DNA of 64,000 bases from assembly GCA_964479465.1 (NCBI GenBank), contig CAYZMG010000007.1, positions 1 to 64,000 on the forward strand. Reading direction: 5' to 3'. The DNA comes from CADCTB01 sp964479465. Lineage in GTDB: Bacteria > Actinomycetota > Acidimicrobiia > Acidimicrobiales > AC-14. The notes beneath the pieces are model-generated. The model did no database searches. It was not told the DNA's origin and was given only the letters and a program-made list of their open reading frames with translations. Shown here piece after piece: positions 50,605 through 58,599 of the stretch (within the stretch, counting starts at the first letter, position 1; every line of letters starts with the position of its first letter). A program made the position numbers and the translations under genes.

Positions 50605-50781
50605 ATGCCCCTGAGCTCTGCGGAAAAGGAGCGGTTGGTGGAGTACGTCGCGCAGCGAGCTTGCGGAGAACACCGCCGCGGGAAGGCTTGTATTGACCGC
50701 CAGGGCAAGGGCCTGGTGGGCGGCCAGCATCCTGCATGCCGTGAAGCGGACGAGATGATCGAGCTCATACGCCGGGCGTGA
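50605..50781 (+). CDS. Small island protein, unknown
   Basis: A 58-residue protein from ATG 50605. It reads MPLSSAEKERLVEYVAQRAC, then GEHRRGKACIDRQGKGLVGG and HPACREADEMIELIRRA. Three cysteines and two histidines could bind a metal. No family recognised. It stands alone between the XRE gene and the convergent restriction gene. Confidence 0.4.
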   Translation: MPLSSAEKERLVEYVAQRACGEHRRGKACIDRQGKGLVGGQHPACREADEMIELIRRA

Positions 50782-50911
50782 CCCGACGTGCATGCACGAC
50801 CTCGCACCGCCGGACGGAGCTTTCGAGGGCTTTAGGCATCCGCCATGCAGTGCATCTTTCGGGGTGACCACATCTCACCGGAGGCCTTCTCCGACTCGCA
50901 GATCACGGGAT

Positions 50912-53900
50912 CTAGGCTGGCGGGATTAGTCTGTCCACGACAGAGTTCAGCGCATCCATCATCCCGCTTGCAGTGAGCGCGTCCCGGCACATCTTCCGGT
51001 TAGGGCCAGTCCGCCGAGCGGTGAGCACGAGGGCCGCGACGACCTCGGAGCACTTTCGGGCAATGCTGACCAGCTCCGTGTGCAGCGCAAGTTCTGGATC
51101 GAAGACGGGGATAGGGACCCCGAAGGCCGCCTTGTGTATGTTGCGGGCTCCAAGCAAGCCGCGTGAGTAATACGCCTCGGTTCGAAGGTGAAGAACGTCG
51201 CTGTTGAGTAGAGATGAGAGGTAGAGGCCCTCCTCCTCGCTCGCCACCGGCGCCCAGTAGAGGGCGTGGTCGATCAGCGTAGTTGTATCGCTCTCGACCG
51301 CTGCGGCCACTCGCGACCCGCGACCTGAATAGATAACTCGGAACGGGGCCGGCGGGTGCTGGATCGTCAGCTTCGATTGGTAGTCAATCTGCTCAGCCAA
51401 CGAGAGAGTAGTCGTGGCGCGTCGGTTTGCCACCCATACGCCCTCCGCCTTCCGCCACCACTGCGCGAGTCCTGGGTGGTCATCCAGTTCTTCCGAGGCC
51501 AAACCCAGCACCGCACCGTTCCAGAACGGCACCACGGCTCTCCAGGGCTCTAGTAGCCGGAAAGGCATGAGAGTCTCGCCGAGGTGGATGCGGCGGATGA
51601 ACCGCTGCTCCAGGACCTGTTCCAGCGCCGGTAGGTCCTTCCACGGCGATTTCTCGTCGATCGTGCGGTGTGACGTCACCATCACCGAGTCGACGGGTAG
51701 ACCCATCGCCGGCGGCGGTAGCTCGTCGACGGTCAACAGCACACGGGGGACAAGGTTGGAGCCCTGCCGCATGAGGTCGCCGTAAGCACTCCGGCTCGAG
51801 CGATCATCGACGGCTACCGGGCCACGGACCTGTGTAATGAGGGGCTCCACCTCGGCCCAAGTCCGATGATGATCAACGATTGCACCGCGCCACCAGTCAG
51901 CCTCGGGGACCATGGGATCACCCTTGGCGGGCTCCGTCCGTGTCCCCCGGACGACACAGGACGGCACCGGAAACGGTTGCGGTCTCACGTCGGACAGCTC
52001 CCACGGCCGGTCGTACGCCACGATCGTCTGCGACACCGGGGCGTTGAACTGGCCCGACCTGAAGCCGCCATAGTGAGAGCGGGACAAAGTCGATGCTGGC
52101 ATGACGAAGCCGAAGCGTCCACCGAGTCGGAGGTACAACTCCACCGACCGAGCGACGAACAGTGAGGCAAGGTCCTGGCTTGTGGCGACGGCCGCGCCGG
52201 CCCAGAGACCGCGCTCCACCGAGAGGCGGCGGAAGTTCTCCTGCATGGTCACACTCATCGCATTGAAACGTAGCCACGGAGGATTCCCAACCAGCCGATC
52301 GGCACGGTTCCCAGGCACCGACAACCAGATGGGGCGAGCGAGATTGCGAATGTAGTAGCCCCAGACATGGTCGCGGCGCTGCTTATGAAGCTTGCAGAGG
52401 ATGTCGTAAGCCTTCTCGATGGCCTCCCGGTCCTCGGCCGCGACCTCGGCCTGGTTCATTACCGCCGTGATGGAGGGCGGATCCCCGCTCTTGGTGCGGG
52501 TTCGAGCCTTCTCCGCCAATTTAGCCACCAGGGGGTCAAACGTCGCTGCGTTCTGTACAACGGCCGCCGGGAAATGGATTTGCTGGGCGAAGAACTCCTG
52601 TTGGTCGGCGGTCGTCGGGATGGTGATTCCGCCGGCGTCAAGGATCGACGTGTCCTCGGCCAGTTGGACGCTGTCCCCCAGGTAGACGGGAACGCCGAAG
52701 GCGTTCCGGTCCTGCAAGCGGGCATTTCCGATTGCCATCAGGTACGTAACTCGGGCCAGTGTTACGGCCACCGGATGCAGGTCGATCCCTACAACTCGGT
52801 CGGCAACGCCGCTCACGGCATCCCGGTTCGCAATCCCGGCGGCATCGGCGGCGGCCAAATAGCGTCGGATTGCCCAAAACAGGAAGGTGCCGGAGCCGCA
52901 CGCCGGGTCGAGGACCCGTTGGTTCAGAGGGTCGTCGACGGTTTCTTCGACGATGTGCTGAGCTAACCAGTCAGGGGTGTAGTACTCGCCGAGTCTGTGC
53001 CGTGTTTGCTCGTCGATGACGGACTCGTAGAGTGTCTTGAGGACGTCATGGTCGACCTTGGCCCAGTCGAAACGGGCGATACGACGCCCAAGGGAACGCA
53101 CGAACTGCTCGCCGCCGGCCGCTTCGGCCGGCCAGTCGAAGAAGTCCGGCTCCACCACACCGCCAATCCCGGCTTGCGTGAAGCGATCTCCAGACAGGAC
53201 GGCTGCGACGTCGAGCTCGGGATGGGTGAGGTCGATTCCGACGACGGCGTGGGCGACGAGTTCGGCGACGAGAACAAGGTAGGTGTGCGCTACGAAGAGC
53301 GCGTCGTCGTTCGTAAAGTTCGTGCCCAATGCTGCAAAAAGCAGCCGAGCCCACAGCTCGCGCTTTAGCACCACTTCAGGGTTGGAGCGGCAGCCCTCGT
53401 AGAGATGCTCAAGATCTGCGACATCGAGTCGGAAACCAGGACCATCAGCGCCCAGTCGCCGTTTCACCTCCCGTGGCTTCGGCAGAACCTGCGACGCGGT
53501 GGCAAGCACGCCTTCAAGCCACACCACTAGCGTTTCCACATCGGGATCGGCTGTGTCAACCAGCAGCGAAGACACCAATATCAACGTCCCGTCCGCATCG
53601 AGTCGGTATAGGTGCCACTCGCAGCCGTCGGTCAGCACACCAACATACCGAGCATTCATTGCAGCGGACCGTTGCGAAACATAACCGGCAAGCTGTTCCA
53701 CGGCGTCCTCGCGCACTCCACCGGCGCGCAGGTCTCTCTTGACCTCGAATACGGTGGAGCCGACCTCGACGTCGATCCGCCGACGCTGGCCTGCCTGGGA
53801 CTCGAGGACGATGTCCTCAACGTGATGATCGTCCAAGTTGAACGGCGCGACGGTCAACAGGGTGTGCAAATCGGATTGGACGTTTGCTTCGGTACGGCCA

Positions 53901-53983
53901 GGCTTACGATCGGCGAGCCGTGAGATGGTGTTCTGCACGATGTCGGGCACAGTTGAAGCGTAGGTCGGGACGGTCGTGCACAC
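50912..53983 (-). CDS. Type IIG restriction-modification enzyme (nuclease plus N6-adenine methyltransferase)
   Basis: A 1023-residue single chain from ATG 53983 (GTG near 53950 also possible). An N-terminal PD-(D/E)xK-like nuclease is indicated by RIDVEVGSTVFEVKRDLR (Asp71, Glu80, Lys82). A helical region follows with YEGCRSNPEVVLKRELWARL, then the methyltransferase: GEYYTPDWLAQHIV, motif I LDPACGSGTFLFW (Asp359) and motif IV VGNPPWLRFN (Asn567), the N6-adenine type. The last 350 residues are the target-recognition part. The same protein cuts and methylates, so no separate specificity subunit is needed. It is convergent with the XRE gene. Recognition sequence not decidable. Confidence 0.85.
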   Translation of the reverse strand: MCTTVPTYASTVPDIVQNTISRLADRKPGRTEANVQSDLHTLLTVAPFNLDDHHVEDIVLESQAGQRRRIDVEVGSTVFEVKRDLRAGGVREDAVEQLAGYVSQRSAAMNARYVGVLTDGCEWHLYRLDADGTLILVSSLLVDTADPDVETLVVWLEGVLATASQVLPKPREVKRRLGADGPGFRLDVADLEHLYEGCRSNPEVVLKRELWARLLFAALGTNFTNDDALFVAHTYLVLVAELVAHAVVGIDLTHPELDVAAVLSGDRFTQAGIGGVVEPDFFDWPAEAAGGEQFVRSLGRRIARFDWAKVDHDVLKTLYESVIDEQTRHRLGEYYTPDWLAQHIVEETVDDPLNQRVLDPACGSGTFLFWAIRRYLAAADAAGIANRDAVSGVADRVVGIDLHPVAVTLARVTYLMAIGNARLQDRNAFGVPVYLGDSVQLAEDTSILDAGGITIPTTADQQEFFAQQIHFPAAVVQNAATFDPLVAKLAEKARTRTKSGDPPSITAVMNQAEVAAEDREAIEKAYDILCKLHKQRRDHVWGYYIRNLARPIWLSVPGNRADRLVGNPPWLRFNAMSVTMQENFRRLSVERGLWAGAAVATSQDLASLFVARSVELYLRLGGRFGFVMPASTLSRSHYGGFRSGQFNAPVSQTIVAYDRPWELSDVRPQPFPVPSCVVRGTRTEPAKGDPMVPEADWWRGAIVDHHRTWAEVEPLITQVRGPVAVDDRSSRSAYGDLMRQGSNLVPRVLLTVDELPPPAMGLPVDSVMVTSHRTIDEKSPWKDLPALEQVLEQRFIRRIHLGETLMPFRLLEPWRAVVPFWNGAVLGLASEELDDHPGLAQWWRKAEGVWVANRRATTTLSLAEQIDYQSKLTIQHPPAPFRVIYSGRGSRVAAAVESDTTTLIDHALYWAPVASEEEGLYLSSLLNSDVLHLRTEAYYSRGLLGARNIHKAAFGVPIPVFDPELALHTELVSIARKCSEVVAALVLTARRTGPNRKMCRDALTASGMMDALNSVVDRLIPPA

Positions 53984-54194
53984 CGGGTTGGGGTCTCAGT
54001 CCTAGAGACAGGCGTCCGAGCGGATCTATGAGGCGTCACCAGGATGTGCTCCCGAAGGTCTGCCATTGGATCTGCGGCGACCATCGGCTGGAGCTGGCAT
54101 CCGCCGTTGTCCAGCCCTGGCTGGGTCCCTTCCGGTTTGCTCAGGCTAAGGGACGCCGATGTGGAAGGCCAGGACTGCAAATACCCTTGGTTCT

Positions 54195-57194
54195 ATGGCT
54201 ACTTCGCCCGATAGGGCGCTCGACGAGTCGACCACGGCGCTGGCCCGGCGCTTGGCCGAACTGGGCAGTGATCGAACAGGCATTCTGTCCAATTCGTGGT
54301 GGAGCGAACGGATGCTCGAGTGGGCCATGTCGCACCCGTCGTTCAAGACCCAGCTCTTCCGCTTCGTCGACGTGTTCCCGGCCACCACCGACGACGAGGA
54401 CGTCATGCGCCACCTCGACGAGTACCTCCACGGAGGCGCGGACGTCCCCAAGGTGCTCGACCTGGGCCTGGACCTGGCCGAGCACGTGCCGCTGGGCAAG
54501 GCGGCGGCCGCCGGCCTGGCCCGTCGCAGCATCACCCGGGTGGCCGAGCAGTTCATCGTCGGCCAGACGCCGGCCGGCGCCGTGGCCGGCCTGGCCCGGC
54601 TGTGGGCCGGCGGCAGCGCCTCGACCGTCGACCTGCTGGGGGAGAAGACCCTCACCGAGGCCGACGCCGACCGCTACGCGACCCGGGTCGGCGAGCTGCT
54701 CCGCACCCTCACCGCCGCCGCCCCCCGGTGGGCGGCTGACCCCCGCCTCGAGTCCGACGACCTGGGGCGCCTGCCCCGGGTCAACGTCAGCGTCAAGCCC
54801 ACGGCGCTGGCCACCCGCTTCGCCCCGCTGACCCGGGCCGACGGCCTGGCCGGCGCCAAGGCCCGCCTCCGCCCGCTGCTGGCCGAGGCGGTGGCGGCCG
54901 GCGCCTACGTCCACTTCGACGCCGAGCACTACGACGTCAAGGACCTCACCCTCCAGCTCTTCCGGGACCTGCTCGACGAGCTCCCTGGTCTCGACGCCGG
55001 CGTGGTGATCCAGGCCTACCTGAAGGACGCGCACGAGGATCTGGCCGACCTCATCGCCTGGGCCTCGGGCCGGGAGCGGCCGGTCACGGTGCGGCTGGTC
55101 AAGGGGGCGTACTGGGACACCGAGACGGTCGCGTCGGAGGCCGAGGGCTGGCCGGTGCCGGTCTTCGCCGAGAAGGTCCAGACCGACGCCAACTACGAGC
55201 GCTGCACCCGCCTGCTCCACGAGGCCCACGGGACGGTCCGGGCCGCCTTCGGCACCCACAACCTGCGGTCGCTCGCCTACGCGGTGGAGTACGCCCGCTC
55301 CCTGGGCATCCCCGACACCGGCTACGAGGTGCAGCTGCTCTACGGGATGGCCGAGCCGCTGCATGCCGCCGTCCGCAAGATGGGCCTGCGCCTGCGGGTG
55401 TACGCCCCCGTGGGCGAGCTCGTCCCGGGCATGGCCTACCTCGTGCGCCGGCTCCTGGAGAACACCGCGAATGAGAGCTTCGTGCGCCGGCGCTTCGTGG
55501 AGGGCCAGGACCTCGACGCCCTCGTCGCCCCGCCGGCGGTCGACCACCTGCCCGAGCGCGACCTGCCGGCCCGGCGGGCGCCCACCGACGGCCGTACGCC
55601 GAGCGAGTACGAGCCGGAGCCACTGGCCGAGTGGCGGCGGGCGACGGTGCGGGCGGGCATGGCCGCCGCCGTGGAGGGCGTCGAGCTGGGGGAGTGGGTG
55701 CCCGCCCGGATCGCCGGCCGCCCGGTCACGACGGAGGGCCAGATCGACTCGGTCGACCCGTCGTGCCCATCGACGGTCGTCGCCCGCTCGGCCCGGTGCG
55801 GGCCGGCCGAGGCCGAGGACGCCTTGGAGGCGGCCCGGCGGGCGTGGCCGGCGTGGCGGCGCACGCCGGCCCGGGAGCGGGCCGGCGTCCTGTTCCGGGC
55901 CGCCGAGTGGATGCGGGCCCGCCGCAAGGAGTTGGCCGCCCTGGAGGTCTTCGAGGCCGGCAAGCCCTGGCGCGACGCCGACGCCGACGTCTGCGAGGCC
56001 ATCGACTTCTGCGAGTACTACGGGCGGGAGGCGATCCGTCTCGACGAGGGCGGCGCCGTCCAGTCGCCGCCGGGGGAGCAAAACCGCCTCCGGTATCAGG
56101 CCCGGGGGATCGGCGTGGTCATCTCGCCGTGGAACTTCCCCCTCGCCATCCCCACCGGGATGGTGACCGCTGCGCTGGTGACCGGCAACGCCGTGCTGTT
56201 CAAGCCCGCCGAGCAGACGCCGGCGGTGGCGTCCCGCCTGGTCGACGCCCTCATCGCCGGCGGCCTGCCCGCCGGTGTGCTCGCCTTCCTGCCCGGCGTG
56301 GGGGAGGAGGTCGGCGCCTACCTGGTCGAGCACCCCGACATCTCCTTCGTCGCCTTCACCGGCTCCAAGCCCGTTGGCCTCGGCATCGTGGAGGCGGCGG
56401 CCCGGGTGCGGCCGGGCCAGCGCCACATCAAGCGGGTCATCGCCGAGCTCGGCGGCAAGAACGCCCTGGTTGTCGACGCCGATGCCGACCTCGACCAGGC
56501 GGTGCCCATTGCCGTCGCGTCAGCCTTCGGCTACGCCGGCCAGAAGTGCTCGGCCCTGTCCCGGCTGATCGTGCTGGACGACGTCTACGACGAGCTGGTG
56601 GAGCGGGTGGTGGGCGCCACCCGGTTGCTGCGGGTCGGCCACCCTCGGGAGATGGCGGTCGACGTCGGCCCCCTCATCGACGCCGACGCCCAGGCCCGGG
56701 TCCGCTCCTACGTCGAGCTGGCCGGCCAGGAGGGTGATGTGGTCCTCGCCGGCGGCGACATCCCCGAGGAGGGGTTCTTCGTAGCGCCGACCGTGGTCTC
56801 CCGCGTGCGCCCCGGGGGTCGCCTCGCCACCGAGGAGATCTTCGGCCCCGTGCTGTGCATCTTCCGGGCCGGCGACTTCGACGAGGCCATCGCCCTGGCC
56901 AACGACACCGAGTTCGCCCTCACCGCCGGCCTGGTGTCGCGCTCGCCGGCCCACATCCGCCTTGCCGCCGCCGAGTTGCGGGCGGGGAACGTCTACATCA
57001 ACCGGTCCATCACCGGCGCGGTGGTGGGCCGCCAGCCCTTCGGCGGCTACGGCCTGTCGGGCGTCGGATCCAAGGCCGGCGGCCCCGACTACCTCCTCCA
57101 GTTCGTCGAACCCCGCACCGTGAGCGAGAACACGCTGCGCCAGGGCTTCGCGCCTGTCGAGTCGCGGGTAGTGTCTCGCTCCGAGGGCCGTTAG
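54195..57194 (+). CDS. putA: Bifunctional proline dehydrogenase / pyrroline-5-carboxylate dehydrogenase
   Basis: A 999-residue enzyme from ATG 54195 that oxidises proline to glutamate. The proline dehydrogenase barrel (about 80-450) has VNVSVKPTALATRF, RLVKGAYWDTE, FGTHNLRSLAYAVEYARSLG and YEVQLLYGMAE. The aldehyde dehydrogenase half (about 500-990) has VISPWNFPLAIPTGMVTAAL, FVAFTGSKPVGLGIVE, ELGGKNALVVDADAD with the general base and QKCSALSR with the nucleophile Cys785. No N-terminal DNA-binding domain, so it does not self-regulate. The first 35 codons come from the island. The stop codon lies inside tRNA-Val. The product feeds the glutamate dehydrogenase at 15322. Confidence 0.93.
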   Translation: MATSPDRALDESTTALARRLAELGSDRTGILSNSWWSERMLEWAMSHPSFKTQLFRFVDVFPATTDDEDVMRHLDEYLHGGADVPKVLDLGLDLAEHVPLGKAAAAGLARRSITRVAEQFIVGQTPAGAVAGLARLWAGGSASTVDLLGEKTLTEADADRYATRVGELLRTLTAAAPRWAADPRLESDDLGRLPRVNVSVKPTALATRFAPLTRADGLAGAKARLRPLLAEAVAAGAYVHFDAEHYDVKDLTLQLFRDLLDELPGLDAGVVIQAYLKDAHEDLADLIAWASGRERPVTVRLVKGAYWDTETVASEAEGWPVPVFAEKVQTDANYERCTRLLHEAHGTVRAAFGTHNLRSLAYAVEYARSLGIPDTGYEVQLLYGMAEPLHAAVRKMGLRLRVYAPVGELVPGMAYLVRRLLENTANESFVRRRFVEGQDLDALVAPPAVDHLPERDLPARRAPTDGRTPSEYEPEPLAEWRRATVRAGMAAAVEGVELGEWVPARIAGRPVTTEGQIDSVDPSCPSTVVARSARCGPAEAEDALEAARRAWPAWRRTPARERAGVLFRAAEWMRARRKELAALEVFEAGKPWRDADADVCEAIDFCEYYGREAIRLDEGGAVQSPPGEQNRLRYQARGIGVVISPWNFPLAIPTGMVTAALVTGNAVLFKPAEQTPAVASRLVDALIAGGLPAGVLAFLPGVGEEVGAYLVEHPDISFVAFTGSKPVGLGIVEAAARVRPGQRHIKRVIAELGGKNALVVDADADLDQAVPIAVASAFGYAGQKCSALSRLIVLDDVYDELVERVVGATRLLRVGHPREMAVDVGPLIDADAQARVRSYVELAGQEGDVVLAGGDIPEEGFFVAPTVVSRVRPGGRLATEEIFGPVLCIFRAGDFDEAIALANDTEFALTAGLVSRSPAHIRLAAAELRAGNVYINRSITGAVVGRQPFGGYGLSGVGSKAGGPDYLLQFVEPRTVSENTLRQGFAPVESRVVSRSEGR

Positions 57195-57257
57195 CTCAGT
57201 TGGCAGAGCACCTGCATGACGCGCAGGGGGTCAGGGGTTCAAATCCCTTACGGCCCA
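57185..57257 (+). tRNA. tRNA-Val (anticodon GAC)
   Basis: Acceptor GGGCCGT/ACGGCCC, anticodon stem CCTGC/GCAGG with loop ATGACGC (anticodon GAC), T loop TTCAAAT. CCA is not encoded. The first ten bases are also the last three codons plus one base of putA, including its stop. The 3' half is duplicated at 58553. Confidence 0.93.
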
Positions 57258-57270
57258 CCCTCAAAACCGC
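57230..57270 (+). repeat. att-like direct repeat, tRNA side
   Basis: Runs from the variable loop of tRNA-Val to 13 bases past its 3' end. It matches 58553-58593 at 39 of 41 positions; the first difference is in the T loop (TTCAAAT here, TTCGAAT in the other copy). Confidence 0.85.
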
Positions 57271-57439
57271 AGGTCAGAGGCACTTTCCGGGTCAGCGCCG
57301 CCAGGCCCCCCGGGAGGCCCAGGCCGCGGGAGCAGTCATCCAGCAGATCGGTGACCCTCGCCCCAGTGTCCTCCAGGGCCACGCGGATGCGCTCCCGAAC
57401 GTTCGGGAACAGGTGTCCGTAGGTGTTGATGGTGATCTG
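57248..57439 (-). pseudogene. C-terminal fragment of a tyrosine integrase
   Basis: The minus strand reads ITINTYGHLFPNVRERIRVA and ends within the att repeat. TYGHLFP is the active-site tyrosine block of phage-type tyrosine recombinases. The catalytic Arg and His boxes and the whole N-terminus are missing; sequence upstream of ITINTYG no longer resembles an integrase. An integrase ending in its own attachment site at a tRNA is a classic arrangement. Confidence 0.75.
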
Positions 57440-57455
57440 AGCACATACTGCCCGA

Positions 57456-58013
57456 ATGGCCTGCGGAACTCGGATACCACTCCGCGCCATGGGCGTTGCC
57501 CTCGCGTTCTGTGCTTCCGTGATGTCGGGAGGGTGTTCATTTCGTGATGACGGAGCGCAGCGGGAGACAAGGCGATTCGCCGACGAGCGCCCTTGTGCGC
57601 CGTACGCTAACCCCTGGCCGGACTTCGTCGCTGGTGGACCAAAGGACGGTCCAGTGCTGGTGGCGATCGGCCGCATGCCCTCCGACGGCCTACCGACGAC
57701 AAGCACGAGCGACGGTCACCTCTCGGCGAAGATGCTCCTGATCGTGGATGCCGAACCCGGAACGCCGATCCGGATTGCCGCAGTGCCGGCAACTGGGGGG
57801 CATGTGCGCTTCACTCACGCCACCGGTCGTGAGCCACTCTGGGCGACGGCTCGCGCCGAGCCGGTGTTCGCTCTACCTGGCGGCACCCGGGGGGAGCGGC
57901 CCGTAGATGTTCCCGGCGTGGTGTTGGCCGACCGCGCCGACGACTACCGGATCATCGTGCGGGTGGCAGATGCAGCATTCGGGCCGTTCTGCGTACGGCT
58001 GGCGCTTACCTAA
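57456..58013 (+). CDS. Predicted lipoprotein in the element remnant
   Basis: A 185-residue protein from ATG 57456 (57489 alternative). A signal-like segment (MGVALAFCASVMSGGC) ends in a lipobox-like cysteine. The mature part has VLVAIGRMPSDGLPTTSTSD and a later region LADRADDYRIIVRVADAAFG, with a beta-rich feel. No family recognised. Its stop codon overlaps the stop of the truncated VapC frame by three bases, suggesting the two were joined by a deletion. Confidence 0.55.
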   Translation: MACGTRIPLRAMGVALAFCASVMSGGCSFRDDGAQRETRRFADERPCAPYANPWPDFVAGGPKDGPVLVAIGRMPSDGLPTTSTSDGHLSAKMLLIVDAEPGTPIRIAAVPATGGHVRFTHATGREPLWATARAEPVFALPGGTRGERPVDVPGVVLADRADDYRIIVRVADAAFGPFCVRLALT

Positions 58014-58225
58014 GCGCAGGCCCGGGACCGAGCATCTTCCCGGTGAAGGAGCGCCGCGCGGAGCGCTCCGTAGCGCAGCTCGGCCGCAGTCTGGAAGGAG
58101 ATGAAGGCCGGTCGCCCGACGATGATCGGCTCGTAGATGGCGGCGAGCGCTGAGCCAGGGACGAGGTCGGCGCCGTAAACATCGGTGTCGATGACGATCG
58201 GGCCACGGGCAGCCCGCCCGCTTAT
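58010..58225 (-). pseudogene. Truncated VapC-like PIN-domain toxin
   Basis: The minus frame reads GPIVIDTDVYGADLVPGSAL, then FISFQTAAELRYGALRA, which are the first two PIN-domain blocks with the catalytic Asp and Glu. Homology stops there and the frame ends at 58010, so the last two acidic residues are lost. The only start overlapping the antitoxin stop is ATA, perhaps a mutated ATG. It is presumably inactive. Confidence 0.65.
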
Positions 58226-58383
58226 GCCTCCAGGGCGGCGAGGAAGGCGGCGCCTTCCTGCTCGCTGAGGTCCTCGATGACCATCTCGTCATGCGGAGGC
58301 AGCGGTCGGGCGCGTCGGAGAAGCTCCTCGACCGGAAGCTCGAGGCTCTCGCTGTGGCGGGGCTGGACAGGGTCGGTGGACAT
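58222..58383 (-). CDS. Probable antitoxin of a broken VapBC-type pair
   Basis: A 53-residue acidic protein from ATG 58383 (MSTDPVQPRHSESLELPVEE, then HDEMVIEDLSEQEGAAFLAA). It directly precedes the truncated PIN toxin frame with overlapping ends. The DNA-binding motif of VapB is not evident, so the antitoxin assignment rests on position and size. Confidence 0.5.
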   Translation of the reverse strand: MSTDPVQPRHSESLELPVEELLRRARPLPPHDEMVIEDLSEQEGAAFLAALEA

Positions 58384-58552
58384 CTCTGCCAGATTGTACG
58401 GGTGGACGACTGCCCCGGCGCCGAAACCCGACCCGGATGGGTGCGTCAGCCTGGGGGCGCGCCCCAGGCGGACCTCGTCCTCGCCACCAGCCTGACCCAG
58501 CACGGGGGTGATGAAGACCCAGGCCCAGGCCGCCACCAGGCCGCGAGGTACC

Positions 58553-58593
58553 GTCAGGGGTTCGAATCCCTTACGGCCCACCCTCGAAACCGC
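58553..58593 (+). repeat. att-like direct repeat, distal copy
   Basis: Duplicates the tRNA-Val 3' end and 13 following bases with two differences from 57230-57270. Its T-loop half, TTCGAAT, is the more common form. Confidence 0.85.
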
Positions 58594-58599
58594 CGTGCG

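Larger units (their letters stand above)
48158..54294. mobile_element. Type IIG restriction-modification island inserted in putA
   Basis: Bounded by the shared hexamer TCGTGG (48152-48157 and 54294-54299). The interval is visibly richer in A and T than its surroundings and carries an excisionase-like HTH protein, a tRNA, two hypothetical proteins, an XRE regulator and a type IIG enzyme. It brings its own version of the first 35 codons of putA at its right end. No integrase is seen, so it may be moved in trans or have entered by recombination. Confidence 0.65.
57230..58593. mobile_element. Decayed integrative element at tRNA-Val
   Basis: Bounded by 41-base direct repeats (57230-57270 and 58553-58593) that differ at two positions and contain the tRNA 3' end. 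Inside are the last 63 residues of a tyrosine integrase, a lipoprotein gene and a broken VapBC-like pair. At 1.36 kb it is far too short to be complete. Confidence 0.75.

Noticed and set aside
50845..50976. Short plus-strand frame beginning MQCIF, similar to HNH proteins
   Set aside because: The resemblance ends after a few residues and the frame runs into the antisense of the restriction gene.
57398..57411. CCCGAACGTTCGGG palindrome as an SOS box
   Set aside because: It has no four-base spacer between GAAC and GTTC and lies in integrase coding sequence.
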